In this document: positions 33,856 to 40,115 of the stretch, one piece after another
How positions within the stretch are numbered: position 1 is the stretch's first letter
How the letters are laid out: each line of letters starts with the position of its first letter
From: Oligoflexales bacterium
GTDB lineage: Bacteria; Bdellovibrionota_B; Oligoflexia; Oligoflexales; JALZUQ01
Direction: 5' to 3'
DNA: 40,115 nt
Assembly (NCBI GenBank): GCA_023301565.1
Contig: JALZUO010000069.1
Location: 1 to 40,115, forward strand
Program-made: the position numbers and the translations under genes
Notes under the pieces: generated by a model
Databases searched by the model: none
What the model was told of the DNA's origin: nothing
What the model saw: only the letters and a program-made list of their open reading frames with translations

Positions 33856-34977
33856 TTAAACGTTGAAGCGAAACTCCATTACGTCGCCATCAGAGACCAC
33901 ATACTCTTTGCCCTCTGTGCGAATCTTCCCAGACTCCTTAAGTTTAATTTTCGTACCGTGGCCAAACAGATCTTCACAAGCGTAAACTTCTGCACAAATA
34001 AACCCACGCTGAAAGTCCGAGTGGATTTTCCCTGCAGCTTCAGGAGCAGTAGCCCCAGTTGGAATGGTCCAGGCTCTCACCTCTTTTTCACCAGCGGTAA
34101 AATATGTTTGCAGACCCAAGGTCGAATAGCCAGAGCGGATCATACGGTTTAACCCTGGCTCAGAAAGGCCGAGGTCTGCGATGAATTCTTTTTGATCTTC
34201 TTCGTCCATCTGTGCAAGTTCTTCTTCAAGTTTTCCACAAACCATCACAACAGGAGCTTTTTCTTGCTCGGCTTTTTCTTTGACGACTTTAGTGTATTCA
34301 TTATCTTGATCGCCGCTTGCCATCTCCTCTGAGACGTTGCAGACATACAAAGCTTTTTTAGCCGTGATCAGGTGAAGGTGGTGTAGCTCCTTAAACAACT
34401 CTTCTTTGATCGACTCCGGATCAACAAAAGCACCATAAGAGCGGGCAGGCTGAATGCCCTCTAGGTGAAGCAGTAAATCTTCGAACACAGGTATCATTGC
34501 GAGAATTTTTTTATCACCACTTTTGGATAATTTCTTGTGACGATCCAAGACCTTCTGCACCGTATCGTAATCAGACATTACAAGTTCTGCTTCGATGATA
34601 CCTATGTCGCGCAGAGGATCTACCGAACCTTCGACATGAGTAATATCGTCATCTTGAAAACAACGAACAACGTGTGCAATCGCATCGGTCTCGCGGATAT
34701 TGGCCAAAAACTGGTTGCCTAGACCCTCTCCCTTGCTGGCTCCTTTAACAAGACCTGCAATATCTACAAACTCCATGGCAGCCGATACAGTTTTTTGTGG
34801 CGAGATACACTCGACTATCTTGTCCAACCTAACATCAGGGACAGGAACCCGCCCAATGTTTGGCTCAATGGTGCAAAACGGAAAGTTTTGTGCCGCAGCA
34901 CCAGACTTTGTCAGGGCGTTAAAAATAGTCGATTTTCCAACATTTGGAAGACCCACAATACCGCAGCGGAATCCCAT
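33856..34977 (-). CDS. ychF: ribosome-binding ATPase YchF (OLA1 family)
   Basis: This 373-residue Obg-type P-loop protein prefers ATP over GTP and binds ribosomes. G1 is GLPNVGKST (9-17), and the switch region carries NFPFCTIEPN with the DIAGLVKGASKGEGLGNQFL G3 block. The G4 position reads CNVSEE instead of NKxD, the family's known basis for ATP preference. A TGS domain ends the protein (TAGEKEVRAWTIPTG... to EGKEYVVSDGDVMEFRFNV). Length and motif order are standard. It is followed upstream by yajQ on the same strand, 48 bases away. Confidence 0.97.
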   Translation of the reverse strand: MGFRCGIVGLPNVGKSTIFNALTKSGAAAQNFPFCTIEPNIGRVPVPDVRLDKIVECISPQKTVSAAMEFVDIAGLVKGASKGEGLGNQFLANIRETDAIAHVVRCFQDDDITHVEGSVDPLRDIGIIEAELVMSDYDTVQKVLDRHKKLSKSGDKKILAMIPVFEDLLLHLEGIQPARSYGAFVDPESIKEELFKELHHLHLITAKKALYVCNVSEEMASGDQDNEYTKVVKEKAEQEKAPVVMVCGKLEEELAQMDEEDQKEFIADLGLSEPGLNRMIRSGYSTLGLQTYFTAGEKEVRAWTIPTGATAPEAAGKIHSDFQRGFICAEVYACEDLFGHGTKIKLKESGKIRTEGKEYVVSDGDVMEFRFNV

Positions 34978-35025
34978 ACTAGCGTCCTTTTTTCTTCATA
35001 AAAGTTTTGATCATTTTTTTGTGCG

Positions 35026-35517
35026 TTAACTTCTTTGGTTTACAAACTGCAGAGCAAACCCAAACTGCTGTTCTTTTAAAGCAGCCTGAACCCCCTGTAA
35101 GTCATCAATCTTTTTACCTTCTACCCGGACCTGCTGGCCTTGAACCGAAGCTTGAACCTTCATTTTGAGCTCTTTGATAGCAACGGTTAGTTTTTTGGCC
35201 TCGTCTCGCTCAAGACCGTCTTTAAGGCTTGCAGTTTGGCGGATCACCCCACCACTAGCTGCTTCTTCTTTTCCATAAACAATAGACATCAGGTCGATGC
35301 CTCTTTTTGCAAACTTCTGCTCTAGGATGGCATGGATTGCACGCAATTTAAGCTCATCGTCGGCCAGGATCTTAATTATTTTCTTTTCTTTTTCAAAGGC
35401 GATCGAGGATTTTCCCCCTCTAAAATCAAAGCGTTGTCCGATCTCTCGGGCAGCTTGATCGACTGCATTGGTAACTTCTTGAACATCTATTTCGCAAACG
35501 ATATCAAACGAAGGCAT
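35026..35517 (-). CDS. yajQ: YajQ-family nucleotide-binding protein
   Basis: The true start is the ATG at 35517, preceded by AAGGGAG; the frame is open further upstream, but those codons do not resemble YajQ. The 163-residue product begins MPSFDIVCEIDVQEVTNAVDQA and has RFDFRGGKSSI and QVRVEGKKIDDLQGVQAALK, the two ferredoxin-like halves typical of the family. YajQ-type proteins bind nucleic acids or nucleotides; members in Xanthomonas bind cyclic di-GMP and control transcription. The upstream region shares a TTTATCAA direct repeat (35534-35541, 35552-35559) with the divergent dnaG. Confidence 0.95.
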   Translation of the reverse strand: MPSFDIVCEIDVQEVTNAVDQAAREIGQRFDFRGGKSSIAFEKEKKIIKILADDELKLRAIHAILEQKFAKRGIDLMSIVYGKEEAASGGVIRQTASLKDGLERDEAKKLTVAIKELKMKVQASVQGQQVRVEGKKIDDLQGVQAALKEQQFGFALQFVNQRS

Positions 35518-35612
35518 CCGTACGTTTCTCCCTTTTATCAACATGCTAGTGTTTATCAAATAGGCGAAAAAAAACCTAGAGTTTGATCGCGATATCGAGG
35601 CAAAAACGCGCA

Positions 35613-37460
35613 GTGGAGCTAAAACCATACACCGAAGCCATTAAACGCAAAATCAACCTGGTTGAGTTTGTTGGCTCTCATATTGAGCTCAAACAAAAAG
35701 CAGGAAAGTATGTAGCATGCTGCCCTTTTCACAATGAAAAGACTCCAAGCTTCTATGTCCACGCAGACTACTTTCACTGTTTTGGCTGCCAAAAGCACGG
35801 AGACGTGTTTACTTTTTCTACGGATTTTCTTGGCAAAAAGTTTTGGGAAACCCTCAAAGAGCTGGGCGACAAAACAGGTGTCGAGCTGCCAAATCAAAAA
35901 GAAGAAACCAGCGAACAAAAAAAAAGGCGTGCAGCCCAAGCGCGATTCTTTAAAGCTCTTTCAGATACTTGGACGTTTTTTGACAAAGCACTTCAGAGCT
36001 ACGAACCGGCAAAGAGCTACCTTCTGAAACGAGGTTACAGCCAAGAAGAAATTACTTCTTACCCTTTTGGTTATGCCCCCAGTGAAGGCCAGCCCCTCTA
36101 TAAAGAGCTCCAAGAAAAAGGACATAAACTTGAGGATTTAATCACCTTGGGCCTTTGCAGGCCTAGCAAGCGCGGTAATGGGCACTATGATTTTTTCCGC
36201 GACCGAGTCATGATACGTATCGACGACGAATACGGTAGGCCTGTAGCATTCGGCGGGCGCTCTTTTGGAGCCAAAAAAGACCAAGGACCGAAATACATTA
36301 ATAGCCCGGCTCACCCACTATTTAAAAAAGGTGAACTTCTATTTAACTTTTATGCTGCAAAACCAACCATCCAAAAGAAAAAGCGCGCCATACTGTGTGA
36401 GGGCTATATGGACGTTTTAAAACTTGTAAAATCTGGGTTAGAGGAATGCGTTGCCGTGCTTGGAACAGCAGCTGGACTACCCCACCTTGAGCTTATCGAA
36501 AAATACGCTGATAACTTAGTCGTAGTTTTTGACGGGGATGAAGCTGGCATGCGTGCATGCAAAAGGCTCGCGCCGATGGTGGCGCAGTGCAAGCATATGC
36601 GTGTACAGTTGTTGCAACTCCCAGATGAGCATGACCCCGATAGCTACATAGAAGAGTTTGGAGCGGAAAAACTCAAAAACGACCTCGAGAAAGCTCCTGA
36701 GTTTTTGGACGTTGTCATTGAGGCTGAGCTTGAGGATGCAAGCCAAAGACCCCCGGGCGAGATGATTGATTTTTTACGAAAGAGCGCTTTTGTATGGATG
36801 CAGGGGATCAAAGACCCAATGCACCGCGATTGGATGTTTGGAAAAATCGCCAAACAAACAGGTATCGACAAAACCTTGATTATGCGAGGAGCAAACTCCT
36901 CAAAAGTAGGTACGACAACAGGTACAGCCGCCAGATACCCCGCTATGCGGAATATGCAGAACACGCAAAACCAGCCAGCCACGCAAGGCATAGAAAAAAG
37001 CACTGCTGAGGATACCGAACAAACCCGCGCTCAACTGCGAATGTTTGCAAATCTACGGAAAAACCCCATTCTTCGAGCTGTAGTTGGTGCGTTGATGTTT
37101 GCCGGGACGGAGGATCTAGAGCTCGGCGCCACAAAAAATTGGATCGATTCCAACCTAGAAGTGCCAGCGGCAGTGATGGAAGCCTTGTTTTTTCTTTTAG
37201 ATAAAGGGGATGGAAACAGCGCCGCCAACCAGCTAACGCTGGACCTGATAACCACCTGGGAAGGCCAGCTTTTGCCACAAAAGCCTCAATTTGAGGGTAG
37301 AGCTAGAGAGCAAATGCGAGAGGTAGCTATACGAATCCGGCAGTTAAAGCTCAAATCAACCATTGCAGACTTAAAAAAGAGGCTTCGACAAGCCTCTGAG
37401 CCTGAAGTCCAGCAGCAGCTTGCCTTGGAAATTCAGAACCTTGAGAGATCAAGAACATAG
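35613..37460 (+). CDS. dnaG: DNA primase
   Basis: The protein makes RNA primers for replication. I favour GTG 35613, which places the zinc finger at the usual distance; TTG 35583 would add ten residues. Zinc ligands are in CCPFHNEKTPSF (36-47) and YFHCFGCQKHGD (53-64). The RNA-polymerase core and TOPRIM domain follow, with ILCEGYMDVLKL and VVFDGDEAGMRAC holding the metal-binding acids. The C-terminal third, with a Thr/Gln-rich linker (SKVGTTTGTAARYP region), should bind the DnaB helicase. It precedes rpoD as in macromolecular-synthesis operons, but rpsU is absent. Confidence 0.97.
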   Translation: MELKPYTEAIKRKINLVEFVGSHIELKQKAGKYVACCPFHNEKTPSFYVHADYFHCFGCQKHGDVFTFSTDFLGKKFWETLKELGDKTGVELPNQKEETSEQKKRRAAQARFFKALSDTWTFFDKALQSYEPAKSYLLKRGYSQEEITSYPFGYAPSEGQPLYKELQEKGHKLEDLITLGLCRPSKRGNGHYDFFRDRVMIRIDDEYGRPVAFGGRSFGAKKDQGPKYINSPAHPLFKKGELLFNFYAAKPTIQKKKRAILCEGYMDVLKLVKSGLEECVAVLGTAAGLPHLELIEKYADNLVVVFDGDEAGMRACKRLAPMVAQCKHMRVQLLQLPDEHDPDSYIEEFGAEKLKNDLEKAPEFLDVVIEAELEDASQRPPGEMIDFLRKSAFVWMQGIKDPMHRDWMFGKIAKQTGIDKTLIMRGANSSKVGTTTGTAARYPAMRNMQNTQNQPATQGIEKSTAEDTEQTRAQLRMFANLRKNPILRAVVGALMFAGTEDLELGATKNWIDSNLEVPAAVMEALFFLLDKGDGNSAANQLTLDLITTWEGQLLPQKPQFEGRAREQMREVAIRIRQLKLKSTIADLKKRLRQASEPEVQQQLALEIQNLERSRT

Positions 37461-37480
37461 GAGTCTAAACATGACTCTTT
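37461..37480 (+). terminator. weak terminator-like hairpin after dnaG
   Basis: GAGTC-TAAACAT-GACTC (37461-37477) directly follows the dnaG stop, extendable by one G-T and one A-T pair, with TTT after it. The stem is short and the T-run interrupted, so termination would be partial. It lies before the rpoD promoter candidate. Confidence 0.35.
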
Positions 37481-37552
37481 GCCTTTGCTTCCCCCCTGCA
37501 AAAACCTCGCCAAAAAATACTAAAAAACATGCTTTTTTCAGGAGTTTAGAGC

Positions 37553-37582
37553 TTGCAGTTCATAGGCTTAAGTGACTATTAT
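37553..37582 (+). promoter_or_regulatory. candidate rpoD promoter
   Basis: TTGCAG (37553-37558), an 18-bp spacer and TATTAT (37577-37582) match a sigma-70 layout moderately. Transcription would begin near 37589, giving a leader of about 137 bases before the rpoD ATG. That leader contains a TTTAC/GTAAA inverted repeat (37637-37656). No other gene is visible in the 265-bp dnaG-rpoD gap. Confidence 0.4.
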
Positions 37583-37725
37583 GGGGACTAATATTGGACG
37601 AACCTTGCCAGGCTTTTAAAGAGCGATGTAGGTGTATTTACACTAAATATCGTAAACATACGTAAAGGCCGCTAGTCAATGTCCGCTATTTTTCAGTCTA
37701 CCCAAAATAAGCGAGGCCGTTTCTG

Positions 37726-39822
37726 ATGCCAACTAGCAAAAAAAAGAAAACAACGAAGAAAAAAACTGCAGCGAAAAAAGTTGTAAAGAAAAAACCTGCT
37801 CCTCGCAAAAGCCCTACGACAAAGAAAAAAGTCGTTAAGAAACCAGCGAAGAAAAAAGTCACAAAGAAGACTACCAAAAAAGTCGAGAAAAAAGTGACAA
37901 AGAAGGTAGCAGCAGTCAAGAAGCCTACGAAGAGGCTAATTCGCAGCACTGTTGAAAAGACTGAAAAATCAACTAAAAAGGTGGCTGTAAAAAAAACTTC
38001 GAGTACGAAGACAACAACCACAAAAACAGCAACTGCTAAAAAGACTGCAGTAAAAAAGAAGACGAAAAAAGCTGGCGCCACAAGCAAGGCTTCAACTAAA
38101 ACCGTGAAAATTGTAAGAAGTCCGCAGTTTCATAAAGTCCTCAGAAAACTCGAGCGACTCAAGACGGAGGCCAAAGAGGATGTCACCTACGACATGATAT
38201 CCGAACACCTACCGGCAGCTTTGAGAATTCCCCAGTTTGTTGATGAAATGATTTTAGCTCTTTCAGAAAAAAGCATCGAAGTTATAGACAGCAGCGGCAA
38301 TGTAGTCGAGCCAAAAGAGCAGCCAGATTCAGCAAAAACAGAAGCCCTAAAAAAAGAGGCCAGCGAAGCACTGGCAAAATCAAACGACCCAGTTCGCATC
38401 TATCTGCGCAACATGGGTGGCGTCGCACTTCTCTCTCGGGAAGGCGAAGTGGCGATTGCCAAAAAGATTGAAAACCGTGAAAACGACATTTTAGGTGAAA
38501 TCCTAAAAATTGACGTCGGGATGGAAAACGTTGTGCAAGCTGCACGTTTGTTTGTAAACGGAGAGGCCCGCGTCAAAACCTTTATCAAGGGCTTTGACGA
38601 CGATGAATCTTCCATGAACGAAGAGGCTTACGCTGAAAGAATTAAGAAGTTAGCCCTCAAGTTCTTGGCTATGTATGAAGATTACGTGAAGCTCGCAAAA
38701 ACTGCGCGAAAGAAAAACGCCTCTAAGAAAAGCCAAGTACGCTTGGACGAGAAGCGAGAAGAAATTTTTGCTTCGCTTTGCCACATGAATATAAACCGTA
38801 AGCTTTTGGATCAAACCATTGACCAAGTAGCAGAATACGCAACCGTGGTTTTAGAGTCTCAGCAAGACATTAAAAATTATGCTCGGCGTTTAGGGATGCA
38901 GCAGTCCGAACTAGTCGACTGGATCCGCACAAAGCCAACCCAGCCTGCAGGGTCTGCAAGCGATAGAGAGTGGCAGCGAATTGTCCGCAACTGCCGCGGC
39001 GCTATGCAAAGCGTGGACCAGTGCGTAAAAGAAGCAAAACTACCTGAAGATGACATCCGGCCTACCTTTCGCAAGCTAGAGTCTATGCAAACGCTAGCAC
39101 GCGAAGCAAAAAGAGAGCTTGTAGAAGCCAACTTAAGACTAGTCGTTTCTATTGCAAAAAAGTACGTCAACCGTGGTCTACAGTTCTTGGATCTAATCCA
39201 AGAGGGGAACATGGGTCTTATGAAAGCTGTTGAAAAGTTTGAGTATCGCCGCGGGTACAAATTCTCAACTTATGCAACCTGGTGGATTCGCCAAGCCATC
39301 ACAAGAGCAATTGCAGATCAGGCACGTACGATTCGTATTCCTGTTCATATGATTGAAACCATCAATAAACTTATCCGTACTTCTCGTATGCTTGTACAAG
39401 AGATGGGGCGTGAACCTACTCCCGAAGAAATTGCTATCCGCATGGACATGTCTGTAGACAAGGTTCGAAAAGTACAAAAAATTGCAGTAGAGCCGATCTC
39501 ACTTGAAACACCTATCGGTGAAGAAGAAGATAATAGCATTGGTGATTTTCTAGAGGACAAGACAAGCTTGGCTCCGGCTGAAACAGTCGTATCTACCTCT
39601 TTAGCCGATCAAACCAAAAGAGCTCTTGCAACGCTTACTCCTAGAGAAGAAAAAGTCTTACGTATGCGTTTTGGGATTGAAGAAAAAAGCGATCACACCC
39701 TCGAAGAGGTTGGCCAAAACTTCGATGTAACCAGAGAGCGTATTCGCCAGATTGAGGCAAAAGCCCTTCGCAAGCTTAGGCATCCATCGCGCAGTAAAAA
39801 GCTCAAAGCATTTATCGAGTAA
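37726..39822 (+). CDS. rpoD: housekeeping sigma factor RpoD with lysine-rich N-terminal extension
   Basis: This 698-residue primary sigma factor directs RNA polymerase to most promoters. Regions: 1.1 (about 131-200), 1.2 ([21 protein letters not shown], 221-241), a non-conserved insert (about 255-450), 2 (about 458-535, with [38 protein letters not shown]), 3 (540-615) and 4 (625-695, [27 protein letters not shown]). Ahead of region 1.1, residues 1-130 contain 50 lysines with Thr, Ala, Val and Pro, resembling histone H1 tails. GAGG lies nine bases before the ATG, and the frame is continuous, so the extension appears genuine. An intrinsic terminator follows. Confidence 0.97.
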   Translation: MPTSKKKKTTKKKTAAKKVVKKKPAPRKSPTTKKKVVKKPAKKKVTKKTTKKVEKKVTKKVAAVKKPTKRLIRSTVEKTEKSTKKVAVKKTSSTKTTTTKTATAKKTAVKKKTKKAGATSKASTKTVKIVRSPQFHKVLRKLERLKTEAKEDVTYDMISEHLPAALRIPQFVDEMILALSEKSIEVIDSSGNVVEPKEQPDSAKTEALKKEASEALAKSNDPVRIYLRNMGGVALLSREGEVAIAKKIENRENDILGEILKIDVGMENVVQAARLFVNGEARVKTFIKGFDDDESSMNEEAYAERIKKLALKFLAMYEDYVKLAKTARKKNASKKSQVRLDEKREEIFASLCHMNINRKLLDQTIDQVAEYATVVLESQQDIKNYARRLGMQQSELVDWIRTKPTQPAGSASDREWQRIVRNCRGAMQSVDQCVKEAKLPEDDIRPTFRKLESMQTLAREAKRELVEANLRLVVSIAKKYVNRGLQFLDLIQEGNMGLMKAVEKFEYRRGYKFSTYATWWIRQAITRAIADQARTIRIPVHMIETINKLIRTSRMLVQEMGREPTPEEIAIRMDMSVDKVRKVQKIAVEPISLETPIGEEEDNSIGDFLEDKTSLAPAETVVSTSLADQTKRALATLTPREEKVLRMRFGIEEKSDHTLEEVGQNFDVTRERIRQIEAKALRKLRHPSRSKKLKAFIE

Positions 39823-39846
39823 ATACTGCTCTATTTTCGCACCATT

Positions 39847-39869
39847 GGCCCCTACCCAGGGGCCTTTTT
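39847..39869 (+). terminator. intrinsic terminator after rpoD
   Basis: GGCCCCT-ACCC-AGGGGCC followed by TTTTT is a textbook rho-independent terminator, 24 bases after the rpoD stop codon. Confidence 0.92.
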
Positions 39870-39870
39870 A

Positions 39871-39898
39871 TTGACAGCACAGCCTTGTTCGCTAATCT
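39871..39898 (+). promoter_or_regulatory. promoter for the CAU tRNA
   Basis: A perfect -35 TTGACA (39871-39876) is followed after 16 bases by TAATCT (39893-39898), a moderate -10. Transcription would start about six bases before the mature tRNA. Confidence 0.6.
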
Positions 39899-39910
39899 TA
39901 TAGCTTCAGC

Positions 39911-39987
39911 GGGCCCATAGCTCAGCTGGTTAGAGCAGTCGGCTCATAACCGATTGGTCCGGGGTTCAAGTCCCTGTGGGCCCACCA
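39911..39987 (+). tRNA. tRNA with CAU anticodon (tRNA-Ile2 more likely than tRNA-Met)
   Basis: The 77-base cloverleaf has a GGGCCCA/TGGGCCC acceptor stem, TAGCTCAG...TTAGAGC D arm, anticodon CAT at 39945-39947, a GTTCAAGTCC T loop, and encoded CCA. C4-G69 and C5-G68 acceptor pairs and a TTGGTC variable region match tRNA-Ile2, whose C34 becomes lysidine through TilS, whereas E. coli elongator tRNA-Met has U4-A69 and A5-U68. It is not initiator tRNA: position 1 is paired with 72. Automated tools often label such genes Met. Confidence 0.93.
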
Positions 39988-40098
39988 TTTAAACCAGCTA
40001 TTTCAAATACTTACGAGTAAATAAATTTACACCAAGCGAAGCTTTTGACCTGCCCGGGCTAATCCGGTCCAGTTCTAATGTTAGTATTGGGCCACATG

Positions 40099-40115
40099 AA
40101 AGGAGCCCAAATGGC
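40099..40115 (+). CDS. start of an unidentified gene (ribosome binding site and first codon)
   Basis: AAAGGAG (40099-40105) stands five bases before ATG (40111) at the window edge, a good translation start. Only the first codon and part of the second are visible, so the product is unknown. Bases 39988-40098 contain nothing else that I recognise, apart from TTGACC (40045-40050), without a matching -10. Confidence 0.5.

Noticed and set aside
35518-35628. N-terminal 37-residue extension of yajQ
   Set aside because: YajQ proteins start at MPSFD; a good AAGGGAG precedes the ATG at 35517, and the extension would overlap dnaG.
37698-38087. 129-residue very hydrophobic open frame on the minus strand
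   Set aside because: It is the antisense of the lysine-rich rpoD start: AAG/AAA codons read backwards give Phe/Leu/Val runs. No ribosome binding site or other support.
37735-38110. Repetitive A-rich stretch that might look like a repeat array
   Set aside because: The repeats are lysine/threonine codon runs in frame with rpoD, with no constant repeat and spacer structure.
1-40115. Search for mobile elements, phage genes, CRISPR or toxin-antitoxin pairs
   Set aside because: Every long frame belongs to a cellular gene family or the single orphan at 33090; no transposase, integrase, repeat array or paired small genes were seen.

Overview
The window is a gene-dense bacterial chromosome segment of roughly mid-40s percent G+C by eye. 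It carries no rRNA, CRISPR array, insertion sequence or phage gene, and no gene-free stretch longer than about 270 bases. Several traits suggest a Gram-negative, delta-proteobacterium-like lineage: a complete type II secretion locus with a PilM-type GspL and a GspN, a multidomain Ser/Thr kinase fused to an AAA ATPase, paired ArsA/Get3-like ATPases, and a very lysine-rich N-terminus on RpoD. Bdellovibrionota (Oligoflexia-like) is my best guess. It is an inference from gene content, not a database result.

Left part (1-6511, minus strand). One apparent operon runs leftward: a 1732-residue kinase/AAA/helical/GAF-like/SpoIIE-like protein, a 63-residue TatA-type protein, and two overlapping ArsA/Get3-like ATPases, the last cut by the window edge. 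Next (6653-8080, plus) is pyruvate kinase.

Cell-envelope block (8138-16200). A class A penicillin-binding protein overlaps a periplasmic-binding-fold protein that may be its LpoA-like activator. Glutamate racemase (minus), a glutamyl-Q tRNA(Asp) synthetase homologue (plus), a soluble lytic transglycosylase (minus) and a DedA-family lipid-carrier transporter (plus) follow. Most of the block concerns making, cutting or supplying peptidoglycan. Two convergent gene pairs overlap at their 3' ends.

Type II secretion block (16208-32063, minus). In transcription order: aroK, two adjacent GspC paralogues, gspD, gspE, gspF, gspG, gspH, gspI, gspJ, gspK, gspL, gspM, gspN. Many neighbours overlap by 1-14 bases. 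A strong hairpin sits in the first codons of gspH, just after gspG, and could lower expression of the minor pseudopilins relative to GspG. No prepilin peptidase or pilotin gene is present, so these must lie elsewhere.

Right part (32305-40115). A crotonase-like protein is translationally coupled to an unrecognised protein (plus); ychF and yajQ follow on the minus strand. Then come dnaG and rpoD (plus), a macromolecular-synthesis pair without rpsU. A clear intrinsic terminator follows rpoD, then a CAU-anticodon tRNA whose features fit tRNA-Ile2 better than elongator tRNA-Met, and the first bases of another gene.

The most unusual items are the tandem GspC pair, the kinase whose C-terminal phosphatase-like domain and AAA P-loop look degenerate, the asymmetric ArsA-like pair next to tatA, the hairpin inside gspH, and the histone-H1-like tail on the housekeeping sigma factor.
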